Assembly: GCF_900129975.1 (NCBI RefSeq)
Contig: NZ_FSRG01000003.1
Coordinates: forward strand, 608,997 to 672,996
DNA length: 64,000 nt
Direction of reading: 5' to 3'
Origin: Halodesulfovibrio marinisediminis DSM 17456
GTDB lineage: Bacteria; Desulfobacterota; Desulfovibrionia; Desulfovibrionales; Desulfovibrionaceae
The notes below the pieces were generated by a model that ran no database searches, had not been told where the DNA came from, and saw only the letters and a list, made by a program, of their open reading frames with translations. Position 1 is the stretch's first letter. Each line of letters starts with the position of its first letter. The position numbers and the translations under genes are program-made. This document shows positions 35,468 to 45,066 of the stretch, in pieces.

Positions 35468-36388
35468 TTACAGTTTAGCAAGCTCTTGCTTAGCGCGTTT
35501 TGCCTCAACTGATTTAGGGAACTTTTCAATAAGTTGATTGAGGCGGAACTTGCCGGCATTTTTTTTGCCTTGTTTAATAAAGCTGAGACCCTGTTTTAAT
35601 AAGGCCTGTGGAAATTTATTACTCTTAGGATATTTTTTAATGACATCCTCGTAAGCAAGGGTTGCGCGTGCGTAGTTTTTCATTTGGAAGTATGCCTCGC
35701 CCTGCCAAAACTTAGCGTTCGCAGCTAGTTTGGATTTTGGGTAGGTCTTTTCATACTCACTCCACATGCGCTGTGCATCTTCATAGCGGCGTTCATTGAA
35801 AGCCTGTAACGCACTTTTATATAATGCTTCTGCAAGGTCTTCAGGAGCTACTTTCTGGGGAGGAGTAGCAGGTACAACTGGTGCAGGTTCCACTGGTTGG
35901 GCACCCTGAACTACTTGTCCATTCTGAGTCGGAAGCATTTCTCCGTTTGCTGGCAGCTGAACTGATGTTGCAGGCAGTCTCGAAGTTGTTGTTTTAGGTG
36001 CAGGGGCAGGAAGGTAGTTTTCAATACCTAACTGTGATGACATCATGCGTATGGCGCCTTCAATCTGTGTGATACGTTGTTTGATGTTCGCAACGTCTGC
36101 TTCAAGAGAAGCAACGGTACCTGATTCAGCCTGGACATCCTCGATTTGACCTTCAATGGTAGCGAGAGAAACTTTCATCCCCTTTAATTCAGACCAGATG
36201 TCGGCCTGTTCAGGACGTACAGAATCAAGAGCTTGTGAAGTGGAACCAAGAGTGTTGTTAAGAGCAAGAATTTGTTGCTCCTGCTGCGACAGCTTACGTT
36301 CCAAGAGGTTTACCTGTTCCTGTTTAACGCAAGCGAGCAGGGATAGAGCACTGAGACATAGCAGAGTTACACGAATAGCAATTCGCAT
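35468..36388 (-). CDS. cpoB: Tol-Pal associated coiled-coil/TPR lipoprotein
   Basis: A 306-residue protein of the YbgF/CpoB family, which links Tol-Pal function to cell-envelope constriction. It opens with a lipoprotein-like signal (LLCLSALSLLAC; Cys20), then a coiled coil at about 25-110, a Pro-rich linker and C-terminal TPRs (YKSALQAFNERRYEDAQRMW, FWQGEAYFQMKNYARATLAYEDVIKKYP). E. coli CpoB is soluble, so the lipobox is a difference. No tolB or pal gene is nearby. ATG 36388 follows a TCCTCTC-free GAGAGGAT site. Confidence 0.87.
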   Translation of the reverse strand: MRIAIRVTLLCLSALSLLACVKQEQVNLLERKLSQQEQQILALNNTLGSTSQALDSVRPEQADIWSELKGMKVSLATIEGQIEDVQAESGTVASLEADVANIKQRITQIEGAIRMMSSQLGIENYLPAPAPKTTTSRLPATSVQLPANGEMLPTQNGQVVQGAQPVEPAPVVPATPPQKVAPEDLAEALYKSALQAFNERRYEDAQRMWSEYEKTYPKSKLAANAKFWQGEAYFQMKNYARATLAYEDVIKKYPKSNKFPQALLKQGLSFIKQGKKNAGKFRLNQLIEKFPKSVEAKRAKQELAKL

Positions 36389-36391
36389 GGA

Positions 36392-36664
36392 TTATCCTCT
36401 CTGTTGAGGTGGTTTCGCCCACGGGGCAAGTCCGGTAGTGCGGCGGAAGCCGAACAGCAGATACAGAATTCCACCAATTACTGGTAGCATTACGCCTGCA
36501 AGCATCCAGCCGTATTTTTCCATCGGTGATGTGAATTCATGTTTATATGAATGCCAAATAGACCATAAATTAGGCAAAATGGGAAGAGCGAGAGCCAGAG
36601 CCATCAGTGCCGGATTCATTTCAGACACTGAAAATATGTTTAATATTGGCAATAAATCATTCAT
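36392..36664 (-). CDS. Small PLDc_N-type membrane protein
   Basis: A 90-residue protein with two hydrophobic helices, about residues 15-38 and 53-71, and a short conserved-looking loop (WSIWHSYKHEF). The second helix with VIGGILYLLFGFRR resembles the phospholipase D N-terminal (PLDc_N) membrane module. Function is unknown. It overlaps neither neighbour: 3 bases to the cpoB start and about 10 to lspA, so all three are likely one transcript. GGGAG precedes the ATG. Confidence 0.72.
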   Translation of the reverse strand: MNDLLPILNIFSVSEMNPALMALALALPILPNLWSIWHSYKHEFTSPMEKYGWMLAGVMLPVIGGILYLLFGFRRTTGLAPWAKPPQQRG

Positions 36665-36673
36665 AAGTTCTCC

Positions 36674-37144
36674 CTATGCAATGTCCTTGATGGTCAACAG
36701 CATTAGTCCTGCGCCAATGCAGATACAAATATCTGCGACGTTAAATGCCGGCCAATGGTAATTATTATAGTAAAAATCGAGAAAATCGATAACAGCGCCA
36801 ATTCTAATGCGGTCAATGAGGTTGCCTACGGCTCCACCAAGGATAAGTCCTAATGCTATGAAAAGGATTTTGTTGGCTTTTGCGGAGCGCGTCATAAGGT
36901 GCACGGCAATACAGGCGGCAACAGCTGCGCCACTGAATAGCCAAATTTGCCAGTTGGATTCTGTGCTGCTCAAAAATCCGAATGCCGCACCACGGTTAAG
37001 TACATGCACCAGATTAAAAAAATCAGGAATTACGGGAAAACCACTCCATAAGGGAATGTTTTGAACGGTAAGCCACTTAGTGAATTGGTCAACAATAATG
37101 GAAAGAAGACCAATTCCGTAGACGATCATGTATCGAGAGCGCAT
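36674..37144 (-). CDS. lspA: Lipoprotein signal peptidase (SPase II)
   Basis: Inner-membrane aspartyl protease that cuts signal peptides before the lipidated Cys of prolipoproteins, several of which are encoded in this window (6716, 35468, 56696). The 156-residue product has four membrane helices and family signatures DQFTKW, NRGAAFGFL, LGGAVGNLIDRIRIGAVIDF with the two catalytic Asp residues. Length is normal. GGAGGTACC precedes the ATG. It is common for lspA to follow ileS, as here. Confidence 0.96.
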   Translation of the reverse strand: MRSRYMIVYGIGLLSIIVDQFTKWLTVQNIPLWSGFPVIPDFFNLVHVLNRGAAFGFLSSTESNWQIWLFSGAAVAACIAVHLMTRSAKANKILFIALGLILGGAVGNLIDRIRIGAVIDFLDFYYNNYHWPAFNVADICICIGAGLMLLTIKDIA

Positions 37145-37171
37145 GGTACCTCCAGGTACGGAAGCATATAT

Positions 37172-37208
37172 AAAAAGAGCCTACCGAAGCAAGTCCGGCA
37201 GGCTCTTA
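37172..37208 (-). terminator. Terminator between ileS and lspA
   Basis: AAGAGCCTaCCG (37175-37186) pairs with CCGGcAGGCTCTT (37195-37207) with one mismatch; a T run follows on the minus strand. If efficient, lspA must have its own promoter in the 30 bases that remain, or some transcripts read through. Confidence 0.75.
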
Positions 37209-37458
37209 AATTTATGACAAAATATTTACCATGAAGATTGAGGAGAGTTTGTAGGCAGTCCTTGTGGTTACGTTAACTGATGAAACGTACCTTAAGTTTT
37301 TTTGCAATTTCTTTCCTCAGGCTGCCGCTAGCAACTTTTGCAAATATTGAACTAAAGTCAAATGAAAAAGCTGTTATTGCAGTCGATTGTAAATAAGAGG
37401 TGTAATCCTCTTATGCGGGCGAGGCAGCGCCTCGGCCCGCAGAGGTAAATATTTTTGA
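37209..37458. other. Region between ileS and its distal terminator
   Basis: About 250 bases with no gene carrying a usable start codon. It holds the two adjacent hairpins listed at 37395-37440 and otherwise nothing recognised. Confidence 0.5.
37395..37440 (-). repeat. Two adjacent hairpins after ileS
   Basis: On the minus strand, 19 bases past the ileS stop, a GC-rich stem GCGGGcCGAGGC/GCCTCGCCCGC (37415-37440, one bulge, 3-base loop) is followed at once by AAGAGG-attaca-CCTCTT (37395-37412) and ATTT. This may be an mRNA 3' stabilising structure or a weak first terminator. Confidence 0.6.
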
Positions 37459-40269
37459 TTACTCAGCTGCCTTGAGAACGCCAGTACAACGTGGGCAGAT
37501 AGTTGGGTGTTCGCTGTCAGTGCCAAGCTCGTTGCTGTAAATCCAGCAACGTTCACATTTTTCGCCTTCAGCTTTAGCGACAGTGATCTTAAGACCTTCA
37601 ACTTCAGATGCGAAGGCATCTGCAGGAGCATCTTCAAGAGCGGCTGTTGAAAGCTGTGAAACGATAAAGTTAGCACGCAGGTCAGTGTTCAGCGCTTCAA
37701 GCTTTTCAGCAAGAGGAGCTGCCATGTACAGGGTGATGTGGGTATCCAGCGGATGACCAACAATACCTTCTTTACGTACAGGCTCAATTGCTTTGGTCAT
37801 TTCAGAGCGAACCTGAAGCAGGGCGTCCCAGTTAGCACGTTCTTCATCAGAGATGGAGAAGAGCTGCAGATCTTTGGAAGAAAGTGCAAATACGGTATCC
37901 ACTTCTGGCTTGAGACCTTCAGGAATGTATTTGAATACTTCTTCAGCAGTGAAACTGAGTACTGGAGCCATGTTACGAACGAGTAAGGTCACAATGTGCA
38001 GCATTGCAGTCTGTGCAGAACGACGTTCTTTGCTGTCAGCAGCAGAAGAGTAGAGGCGATCTTTCAGGATATCTAAGTAGAAGGAAGAAAGATCGGTTGT
38101 GCACAGGTTATGCAGGGTGTGGTACACCTTGTGGAATTCGTATTCTTTGTAAGCAGTCTGAATTTTTTCGTGCGCACGGCATACGAGGTCGAGTGCGTAG
38201 CGATCAAGTGCTTCCATTTCTTCAAACGGAACAAGAGCGTCTGCAGTAAGGTCGCTGATGTTACCAAGCAGGTAGCGGCTAGTGTTACGAATTCGACGGT
38301 ATGCGTCAACGAGGCGGCTCAGAATTTCTTCAGAGATACGTACGTCTTCGCGGTATTCAACAGAAGAAGCCCACATACGGAGAATTTCTGCGCCGTATTT
38401 TTTGATTACTTCTTCCGGCTCAATGCCGTTGCCCAAAGATTTAGACATCTTCTTACCTTCGCCGTCTACTACGTAGCCGTGAGTAAGAACTTCTTTGTAT
38501 GGAGCACATCCACGGGTACCCATAGAAGCAAGCAAGGAGCTATGGAACCAACCGCGGTGCTGGTCAGAACCTTCGAGGTACATGTCAGCAGGGAAGCTGA
38601 GTTCCGGACGTTGTTCTACAACTGCGGCAAAGCTTGTACCGGAGTCGAACCATACGTCGAGAATGTCTCTGCTGCGTTTCCAGTGGTTGCCGCCACACTT
38701 AGGACAGGCAAGTCCTTCCGGTACGAGTTCAGCAATGTCTGACTCAAACCAGTAGTCACAACCTGTTTCGTGCTGTGCAAACTTCTCTACAATACCGTTT
38801 ACCCACTCGGTGTCGTACCAAGCTTCATCACAGCTCTTACAAAGCAGTGCGATGATAGGTACGCCCCACATGCGCTGACGGGAGATACACCAGTCAGGAC
38901 GGTTTTCGATCATGTTGTAGATGCGCTCTTCACCCCATGCTGGAATCCATTTTACATCATTACGGATTGCATCAAGGGAGCGTTTGCGAAGATCGTTAGC
39001 TTCCATGGTAATGAACCACTGAGTAGTAGCACGGAAGATAACAGGCTGCTTACACCTCCAACAGTGTGGGTAGGAGTGCTTAACTTTGGAGTGACCAAGA
39101 AGGTTACCCACTTCTTGAAGCTTTTCGATTACCTTAGGGTTAGCTTCGGTAATGGTGAGGCCTGCAAAGAATTCAACGGAATCGAGGAAGCGAGCTTCGT
39201 CGTCCATTGGGGAGTAAGTTTCAAGTCCGTATTTCTGACCAACTTCAAAGTCTTCGCGACCATGACCTGGAGCAGTGTGAACACAGCCGGTACCGGATTC
39301 GGTAGTAACGTGATCACCGAGGCAGATCGGAGATTCGCGGTCGTAAATAGGGTGTTTGGCAACGATACCTTCAAGCTTGTCACCAGTGGTGGTGCCAACT
39401 ACAGAGTAGTCTTCCCATTCAAAGGTTTTAGCGTTTTCTTCAACCAATGCAGAAGCAAGCAGGTAGAAGTCGCCGCTTACCTCAACGAGGCTGTATTCAA
39501 GCTCTGGGTGTACGGCAATCGCCATGTTGTCTGGAATTGTCCATGGAGTGGTTGTCCAGATGATTGCGAATGTTTTTGCTGGGTCTGCCTGTGGGAATAC
39601 TTCCTTCACTCGTGCGTCGTTCATAGGGAAACGAACGTAGATGGAAGGAGATACGTGATCATCGTATTCAACTTCTGCTTCTGCAAGAGCAGTTTTACAG
39701 GAAGCACACCAGTAGATAGGCTTTTTACTACGAGCAACAGAGCCTTTTTCCATGAAATGACCAAGCTCACGAGCTGTAGCAGCTTCGTAAGATGGATGCA
39801 TGGTAAGGTACGGCTTTTCCCATTCGCCAAGCACACCGAGACGTTTGAACTCTTTTCGCTGGATGCCAACGAATTTATTAGCGTATTCGCGGCAGAGTTT
39901 ACGGAATACGTGTTCAGGAATGGTTTTTTTCTTTTCGCCGAGCTGCTGTTCTACTTTAAGCTCAATCGGAAGACCGTGACAGTCCCAGCCCGGAACGAAC
40001 TGGGCTGTTTTGCCCTGCATGTTCTGGGACTTAATAATAATATCTTTAAGAACCTTGTTCAGTGCGTGACCAAGGTGGAGGTGACCGTTAGCATATGGAG
40101 GGCCGTCGTGCAGGACGTACTCGCCATTCTCGCCGCTTGCGGCGATCATTGCATCATAGGCTTTTTTGCTTTCCCATTCTTTGAGCATTTCAGGCTCTTT
40201 CTGGGAGAGGTTTGCCTTCATTGGAAATTTGGTTTTTGGGAGATGCAGCGTCTTTTTGTAGTCGCTCAT
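37459..40269 (-). CDS. ileS: Isoleucyl-tRNA synthetase
   Basis: Charges tRNA-Ile in the cytosol. The 936-residue product has [15 protein letters not shown] (HIGH box, about residue 60), the CP1 editing domain ([11 protein letters not shown]), [13 protein letters not shown], and KMSKSLGN (about residue 605). It ends in a zinc finger, [11 protein letters not shown]...CPRC. Length is typical of the bacterial type. ATG 40269 is chosen with GGAGG 10 bases upstream; the in-frame 40296 start would add MLLPEEEIP. Confidence 0.98.
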   Translation of the reverse strand: MSDYKKTLHLPKTKFPMKANLSQKEPEMLKEWESKKAYDAMIAASGENGEYVLHDGPPYANGHLHLGHALNKVLKDIIIKSQNMQGKTAQFVPGWDCHGLPIELKVEQQLGEKKKTIPEHVFRKLCREYANKFVGIQRKEFKRLGVLGEWEKPYLTMHPSYEAATARELGHFMEKGSVARSKKPIYWCASCKTALAEAEVEYDDHVSPSIYVRFPMNDARVKEVFPQADPAKTFAIIWTTTPWTIPDNMAIAVHPELEYSLVEVSGDFYLLASALVEENAKTFEWEDYSVVGTTTGDKLEGIVAKHPIYDRESPICLGDHVTTESGTGCVHTAPGHGREDFEVGQKYGLETYSPMDDEARFLDSVEFFAGLTITEANPKVIEKLQEVGNLLGHSKVKHSYPHCWRCKQPVIFRATTQWFITMEANDLRKRSLDAIRNDVKWIPAWGEERIYNMIENRPDWCISRQRMWGVPIIALLCKSCDEAWYDTEWVNGIVEKFAQHETGCDYWFESDIAELVPEGLACPKCGGNHWKRSRDILDVWFDSGTSFAAVVEQRPELSFPADMYLEGSDQHRGWFHSSLLASMGTRGCAPYKEVLTHGYVVDGEGKKMSKSLGNGIEPEEVIKKYGAEILRMWASSVEYREDVRISEEILSRLVDAYRRIRNTSRYLLGNISDLTADALVPFEEMEALDRYALDLVCRAHEKIQTAYKEYEFHKVYHTLHNLCTTDLSSFYLDILKDRLYSSAADSKERRSAQTAMLHIVTLLVRNMAPVLSFTAEEVFKYIPEGLKPEVDTVFALSSKDLQLFSISDEERANWDALLQVRSEMTKAIEPVRKEGIVGHPLDTHITLYMAAPLAEKLEALNTDLRANFIVSQLSTAALEDAPADAFASEVEGLKITVAKAEGEKCERCWIYSNELGTDSEHPTICPRCTGVLKAAE

Positions 40270-40384
40270 GGGAATCTCTTCCTCCGGAAGTAACATTGCT
40301 GAAATAAGTCAGTTAGATTGATTTAAATGCTTGCTAAAGTCAAGAACAGAGCAGTGATGAAGAAAAATAACTTTTTTGTCAAAA

Positions 40385-40419
40385 GAAAAAAGTCCCCTGC
40401 AGTTATTCTACAGGAGACT
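40385..40419 (-). terminator. Terminator after hypC
   Basis: AGTCcCCTGcAG (40391-40402) pairs with CTaCAGGaGACT (40408-40419); a run of T follows on the minus strand. It ends the [NiFe] hydrogenase operon. Confidence 0.75.
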
Positions 40420-40442
40420 AATACTACTATGAACTGAATTAG

Positions 40443-40694
40443 CTAAAAAGCGCCCGGTGTGTTTTCGTTAATTCCTGCCATTTGTCTGAGTAGCCGTAAT
40501 GTCTCCTGTGCTTCATCAAAGTCCAGCTTGCGAAGGGCAAATCCTGCGTGAACAATCACGTAGTCACCTATTTCGGCAGGACTTTCCAAAAGCATGGTAG
40601 AGGCATCAATGTAGGTTTCACTTTGTCCCACTCGACATTTTGCCATCGTATCAGACTGAATTTCTACAACTTCAGCAGGAATTGCAAGACACAT
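40443..40694 (-). CDS. hypC: Hydrogenase maturation chaperone HypC
   Basis: HypC/HupF carries the Fe(CN)2CO group with HypD and hands it to the hydrogenase large subunit. The 83-residue product begins MCLAIPAEVVEIQ, with the essential Cys2, and continues IGDYVIVHAGFALRKLDFDEAQETL, both family signatures. ATG 40694 is 5 bases past AGGAG. It is the last gene of the [NiFe] operon. Other hyp genes (A, B, D, E, F) are not in the window. Confidence 0.95.
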   Translation of the reverse strand: MCLAIPAEVVEIQSDTMAKCRVGQSETYIDASTMLLESPAEIGDYVIVHAGFALRKLDFDEAQETLRLLRQMAGINENTPGAF

Positions 40695-40761
40695 AAGCAC
40701 TCCTAGGAACAGCGTAATGCTGATAATTCATCAAAATATACTTTGAATGGATACCGGCAGA

Positions 40762-41250
40762 CTATTTTGCGAAAAATTTGCCGCCGGACTCAGTAATTTC
40801 CTGGAGTACAATGTCACACATTGAATCAAGTTTGCAAGCTACTTCTGGTGAGAGATTAATATTCATTGTTTCGTAGTCATTAGGTTCCATCCCGATGACG
40901 ACGGTGTCGGGACGATTTCCAATGAGTTCGCAGAAGATGAGTGTGTCTACTAAATCTGTTTGGTGCATTGAATTATTGAAACCAAGGCTCTTGCGTAAAT
41001 CTTCACCAACTAGGCGATAGATGGAGCCTGCCTTATCTCCGCATAGTACTGCATCGACAACAATCAGCTTGTCGTACTTAACGATGTGATCCATCAGCTT
41101 CATGCCAAGAGTGCCACCGTCAAAAAGCGCTACATTATCTGAAAAATTATACGAAGAGGACAATTGGTCAACAGCACGAACTCCAAGCCCTTCATCAGTG
41201 TACAGCGTGTTTCCCACGCCCAGAACGAGAATTTCGGGAGAATTAGCCAT
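40762..41250 (-). CDS. hynC: [NiFe] hydrogenase maturation protease
   Basis: HyaD/HybD-type endopeptidase that cuts the C-terminal tail of the large subunit after Ni insertion. The 162-residue product has LVLGVGNTLYTDEGLGVRAVDQL with the conserved Asp/Glu, LFDGGTLGMKLMDHI and a MHQTDLVDTLIFCEL segment with the metal-binding His. Its probable substrate is the large subunit encoded just upstream. ATG 41250 was chosen; the ribosome site is weak, and a hairpin separates it from the large-subunit gene. hynC is the name used in some Desulfovibrio genomes. Confidence 0.92.
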   Translation of the reverse strand: MANSPEILVLGVGNTLYTDEGLGVRAVDQLSSSYNFSDNVALFDGGTLGMKLMDHIVKYDKLIVVDAVLCGDKAGSIYRLVGEDLRKSLGFNNSMHQTDLVDTLIFCELIGNRPDTVVIGMEPNDYETMNINLSPEVACKLDSMCDIVLQEITESGGKFFAK

Positions 41251-41284
41251 AGTTCTTTTTCCTTTTTTGCCTCCGATTGGCAAA

Positions 41285-41319
41285 GGTGGCTGGGGGAGAA
41301 AGATTCTTCCCCAGCCACC
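41285..41319 (-). repeat. Strong intercistronic hairpin in the [NiFe] operon
   Basis: GGTGGCTGGGGgAGAA... and ...TTCtTCCCCAGCCACC form a stem of about 15 bp between the large subunit and protease genes. Only TTTG follows on the minus strand, so it may cap the stable small-plus-large subunit mRNA while letting a fraction read into the protease and hypC. Confidence 0.65.
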
Positions 41320-41333
41320 GAAGTCAACTTTCT

Positions 41334-43022
41334 TTATCTAATTTTAAACTTGTGCACTTTGTTTGTGTTGCCGTCGATGACGTGTACGCCACAGGCGATA
41401 CATGGGTCGAAGGAGTGCACAGTTCTGAGGATTTCAACAGGACGTTCTGCATCTGCCACAGGGGTGCCGATGAGTGCTTCTTCTACTGGTGACAGCAGGT
41501 CGTTTGCACAGCGAGGGCCGAGGTTCCATGTGGAAGGCACAACAAGCTGGAAGTTATCGATTCTTTGTTCGTTAACCTTGAGCCAGTGTGAAAGACCACC
41601 GCGTGGAGCATTAACGAAACCAACGCCTTCAGCTTTATCCACCATATCGATGTCTTCGATAATTTGGTTTTTGCCTGCTGCGAGGTTGCCTTCAAGCTGG
41701 TCCAGCATTTCTATGCAATGTTCTGCAATAACAGCCGTTTCAATACCGCGAGCTGCGATGCGACCGAGAGTTGAGTAGAGGTTCTCAACTTTAATACCAA
41801 GTGTATTAATGACGTGATCAACAAGCGGTTTAACTTTAGGATGATCTTTTGCGTAGGCGATGAGTACCTGTGCAAGAGGGCCTGTTTCCATAGCTTTATC
41901 TTGGTAGCGAGGTGCCTTCATCCATGAGTAGCGATCTTCACCGAACATGTCAGTGTACTTAGGGTCGGTCTCACCCTTGTAAGGATGTAATGCTTTATCA
42001 CCTTTGTACCAGCTGTAGCGAACATGCTCAGCGATTTTGCCTGGATCGAACTTTTGTATTTCTTTGATGTTGCGATCCATGACGACACCGGCAGGTAAGA
42101 AGCGGGTATCAAATTCCTGACCTTTGGTTGGGAATTCACCGAAGGTGAGGAAGTTTGTACAACCGCCGTATTGTGTCCAGTCTTTATACTGGCCTGCGAT
42201 TGCGATGAGGTCAGGGATGTAAACCTGATCAATGAAGTTTTTTGTCTGCATGACAAGGTCACGGAATTGCTTGAGTTTGTCTTTTTCTAAAGAACTGTAG
42301 CAAGTTACGCCGCCAACCTGCATGAACTGGGGATGTGGGTTTTTGCCACCGAAGATAGCCATTGCACGGGCAGGGAGAAGCTGAATTTTGAGAGCTTCCA
42401 AGTAGTGAGCTGTGCCAATAAGGTTCAGTTCAGGGCTTAGGTAGTATCCTTCATGACCGTTTAAGAAGTATGCATTTGTGAAAGGCCCAAGTTGGCCGCT
42501 GTCTACAAACTTCTTAAGGGTTGTTTGAACGGCTTTAAGGTCTTCTGCTTTGGTTTTGCGTGGTGAGATAGAGTTCGCAATGGAAGCAGCTTTTTTAGGG
42601 TCTGCCTTTAATGCGCCCGCTACGTCAATCCAGTCCAGTCCACAGAGATGGTAGAAATGAACAATATGGTCATGCATGTACTGGCTGGCCATAACAAGGT
42701 TACGGATAAGGGTAGCGTTTTCTGGAATGGTCACTTTGCAGGCATCTTCTGCTGCACGGGTGGAAGCAAGGCCGTGCACATAGGTACAAACGCCACATGA
42801 GCGTTGAGTAAAGTGCTGGGCGTCTTCCGGTTTGCGACCTTTAAGGATTATTTCAAGCCCACGGAATAAAGTTGAAGAACTCCATGCGTTGGCAATTTTA
42901 CCATCTTTTAATTCTACCTCGATACGAAGGTGACCTTCAATACGCGAGACAGGATCTACAACAACTCTGCCGCTCTTGTTGCCCTGAGGAGTAACAGGGA
43001 ATCCAGAGGAATTGCTTTTCAT
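41334..43022 (-). CDS. hynA: Periplasmic [NiFe] hydrogenase large subunit
   Basis: Carries the Ni-Fe active site of a group 1 uptake hydrogenase passing electrons to cytochrome c3. The 562-residue product starts with DPVSRIEGHLRIEVEL; the N-terminal ligand motif is RSCGVCTYVHG and the C-terminal one DPCIACGVH. The 15 residues after that His (VIDGNTNKVHKFKIR) are the tail removed by the maturation protease. All four Cys ligands are ordinary cysteines. Subunit naming (A or B) differs between Desulfovibrio species; the large subunit is called hynA here. It is 38 bases after the small subunit. Confidence 0.97.
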   Translation of the reverse strand: MKSNSSGFPVTPQGNKSGRVVVDPVSRIEGHLRIEVELKDGKIANAWSSSTLFRGLEIILKGRKPEDAQHFTQRSCGVCTYVHGLASTRAAEDACKVTIPENATLIRNLVMASQYMHDHIVHFYHLCGLDWIDVAGALKADPKKAASIANSISPRKTKAEDLKAVQTTLKKFVDSGQLGPFTNAYFLNGHEGYYLSPELNLIGTAHYLEALKIQLLPARAMAIFGGKNPHPQFMQVGGVTCYSSLEKDKLKQFRDLVMQTKNFIDQVYIPDLIAIAGQYKDWTQYGGCTNFLTFGEFPTKGQEFDTRFLPAGVVMDRNIKEIQKFDPGKIAEHVRYSWYKGDKALHPYKGETDPKYTDMFGEDRYSWMKAPRYQDKAMETGPLAQVLIAYAKDHPKVKPLVDHVINTLGIKVENLYSTLGRIAARGIETAVIAEHCIEMLDQLEGNLAAGKNQIIEDIDMVDKAEGVGFVNAPRGGLSHWLKVNEQRIDNFQLVVPSTWNLGPRCANDLLSPVEEALIGTPVADAERPVEILRTVHSFDPCIACGVHVIDGNTNKVHKFKIR

Positions 43023-43060
43023 GTATCTTGCTCCTTGGGATAAGCTATCGGTTCAAGCTG

Positions 43061-44014
43061 CTAGTTTTCATAAAATGGACTCATTTCGTCCCAGAAGTCT
43101 GGTTCAGAGCAGCCGATACAAGGATGACCTGCTTCAACAGGCCAGTTTACCTGATTGAATTTGATGGTTGGGCAGTTGTTATATGTGTCTGGCCCTTTGC
43201 ATCCTAATTCATACAGACACCAACCCTTACGGGCTTCTTCAGAATTGAAGGAAGGAGCAAATTCTTCGGCTTCAAAGTGTGGCAAGCGTGGGCACTTGTC
43301 GTGAACAGTTGTGCCAAAGAACGGAATAGGTCTTTGAAGATCGTCAAGCTCTGGTGCTTTCTTTTCTGTGAGATAGTACAGGATAGTATGTACAAAGTTG
43401 TATGGATTAGGTGGGCAACCCGGCACATTAATGCCAACGATGTTTTTATCTTTAAGAACTTCGTTAACACCTTTTGCACCAGTCGGGTTAGGAGCAGCAG
43501 CTTGGACGCCACCGAAACAGGCACAAGTACCGTGGTTGATAAGCGCTGTTGCTTTTGGGGCGATCTTCGTCACAATATCCAGCATGGTGTGTCCGGCTAC
43601 TTTGCCGTAAATACCACCGTCTTTTGTCGGGATGCCGCCTTCGACTGCGAGGATAAAACCGTTAGGATTTGTCACAGCTTGATCAAGGGCTTTTTCAGCT
43701 GCATCACCGGCTGCAGCCATAATGGTTTCATCATAGTCGAGTGAAATTGTGTCAAAGAGGATTTCTTGAATGTACGGCTCATGTGCCCGTAATAGAGCTT
43801 CAGTACAGCCAGTGCATTCTGCACAATGCAAATACACTACCGAAGGACGAAGTTTAGAGGTGACAGCTTCGGCAATTTTGGCGCCGAACGCGGGCCCCAT
43901 TCCCAGTGATACTGCGGCGGCAGTACAATACTTTAGGAATTGACGGCGGGAGACGCCTTTTTTCTCTAGACGTTCAACGACATCTTCTTTGCCGAGACCT
44001 ACAGAAATTTTCAT
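43061..44014 (-). CDS. hynB: Periplasmic [NiFe] hydrogenase small subunit
   Basis: Holds the Fe-S relay of the hydrogenase. The 317-residue product has a twin-arginine signal, [13 protein letters not shown] (Arg23-Arg24), so the folded heterodimer is exported by Tat. Proximal cluster ligands are [15 protein letters not shown] and GCPPNPYN. The medial cluster segment reads [13 protein letters not shown]: Pro at the position that gives a [3Fe-4S] cluster in standard enzymes. It is first in the operon, with AGGAGG before the ATG at 44014. Compare the [NiFeSe] small subunit below, where this Pro is Cys. Confidence 0.97.
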   Translation of the reverse strand: MKISVGLGKEDVVERLEKKGVSRRQFLKYCTAAAVSLGMGPAFGAKIAEAVTSKLRPSVVYLHCAECTGCTEALLRAHEPYIQEILFDTISLDYDETIMAAAGDAAEKALDQAVTNPNGFILAVEGGIPTKDGGIYGKVAGHTMLDIVTKIAPKATALINHGTCACFGGVQAAAPNPTGAKGVNEVLKDKNIVGINVPGCPPNPYNFVHTILYYLTEKKAPELDDLQRPIPFFGTTVHDKCPRLPHFEAEEFAPSFNSEEARKGWCLYELGCKGPDTYNNCPTIKFNQVNWPVEAGHPCIGCSEPDFWDEMSPFYEN

Positions 44015-44492
44015 ACAACCTCCTTATAGGAAGGAAACGGTTTGCACTTTGGTGCTACACCAGACGTATAAACACTGTTGGCTTCATACGTAACATATAC
44101 ATATAACTAAGAAGTCAACTCATATAATTGGCATCAACATAGCATGACTGGATTTTTTTGCATAATAGAAAAAAACAATATCATCAGATGATTACTATTA
44201 GATGAGGTGTATATGTAGAATCCGTGGGGAAGGTTGGGGGCTTTTTAGTGCTATGAAATATATAGGACTCGGCTTTTGAGAAAAATTACAATTAATTTAG
44301 GTGGATGAAGTTTGTGGTATGTCTATGTTGGTGAGAGGGCAGAAAGAATACGATGTGGGCTTTTTATAAAAGACCAGGATAGGTAGAGTCGTACTCTAGA
44401 GTGAAAAGTGGGGTATTCAGAAGTGGTTCAAGAAAATAACTTGTCTAGGTTCTTGAATTCAAAAGAAACTTCTACATGTTGAAGTAGTTGAC
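44015..44492. other. Upstream region of the [NiFe] operon
   Basis: About 480 bases without a gene. On the minus strand TTGACT (44113-44118) with a poor -10 at 44090-44095 is a possible promoter giving a leader of roughly 70 nt. ATCATC-A-GATGAT at 44180-44192 is a small palindrome. No sigma54 site was found. Confidence 0.45.
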
Positions 44493-44531
44493 TACAGGTT
44501 GATATGGTAGTTTTCGCCACATCAACCTGTA
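44493..44531. terminator. Hairpin after the chaperone gene
   Basis: TACAGGTTGATaTGG (44493-44507) pairs with CCAcATCAACCTGTA (44517-44531). A TTCTTTTT tract follows on the plus strand, none on the minus strand. It may end the minus-strand chaperone transcript imperfectly or serve as an insulator before the hydrogenase promoter. Confidence 0.55.
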
Positions 44532-44581
44532 ATTCTTTTTAATATTCCTTCATGGATAACGATGTGACATGTCTTATATTG

Positions 44582-45040
44582 TTACACACGATTCATAAAA
44601 TTTTGCATGTATTGATCGGATGTGCTTGCGCTCTCTTGTTCCTCTTGCAATTTGTTTTCAAATGCTTGTTTCCATACAGAGACAGTCTCCAGAAATTTTT
44701 CAAGCTCTGTTTCAAGAGTGATGAGATCGAATCTTTCAACTGGGATTCGGCGCATAAGGGCTAGGACGTTGGTGTTGCCAAGTAAAATAAAGCGACATCC
44801 GTTAAGTTCCCCCCAGAAAAGGTTTAGTTGTAGTGCATCAGCAAACAGTTTTTCGTTTCCTACTGCAACCGGGCTTATAAGGAATAGGCTGTCTGTGGTT
44901 TGATCCAGTTCAAAATTTATTTCAAGCTCGTTGTCGAACATAAGCTTGCAGCTTCCGTCTTGATTAAGAGCAAGGGATTCAAGATCAATAATTTTGCCGA
45001 ATTCTTTTAAAACACCCTGTATAATTGTATGGTTGTCCAT
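44582..45040 (-). CDS. CesT/Tir-type type III secretion chaperone (probable)
   Basis: The 152-residue acidic product follows the class I chaperone pattern. It has an N-terminal helix (IIQGVLKEFGKIIDLESLAL), strands with GSCKLMFDNELEINFELD and SLFLISPVAVG, and a helix with LQLNLFWGELNGCRFILLGN. The end is LITLETELEKFLETVSVWKQAFENKL. Such chaperones bind the N-terminal region of one effector and keep it ready for the injectisome. It follows the putative effector by 26 bases with AAAGG before the ATG. No secretion-apparatus gene is in the window. Confidence 0.72.
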   Translation of the reverse strand: MDNHTIIQGVLKEFGKIIDLESLALNQDGSCKLMFDNELEINFELDQTTDSLFLISPVAVGNEKLFADALQLNLFWGELNGCRFILLGNTNVLALMRRIPVERFDLITLETELEKFLETVSVWKQAFENKLQEEQESASTSDQYMQNFMNRV

Positions 45041-45066
45041 AATCTGAACCTTTCTGTATTGGTTTA

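Noticed and set aside
37209-37458. Remnant of a coding sequence downstream of ileS (open frame ending KKLKVRFIS)
   Set aside because: An upstream stop and no start codon in frame; no family resemblance.
38770-40293. 507-codon open frame on the plus strand antisense to ileS
   Set aside because: It mirrors the codon bias of a certain gene (ileS), has no ribosome site, and its protein has an odd Cys/Phe/Val-rich composition.
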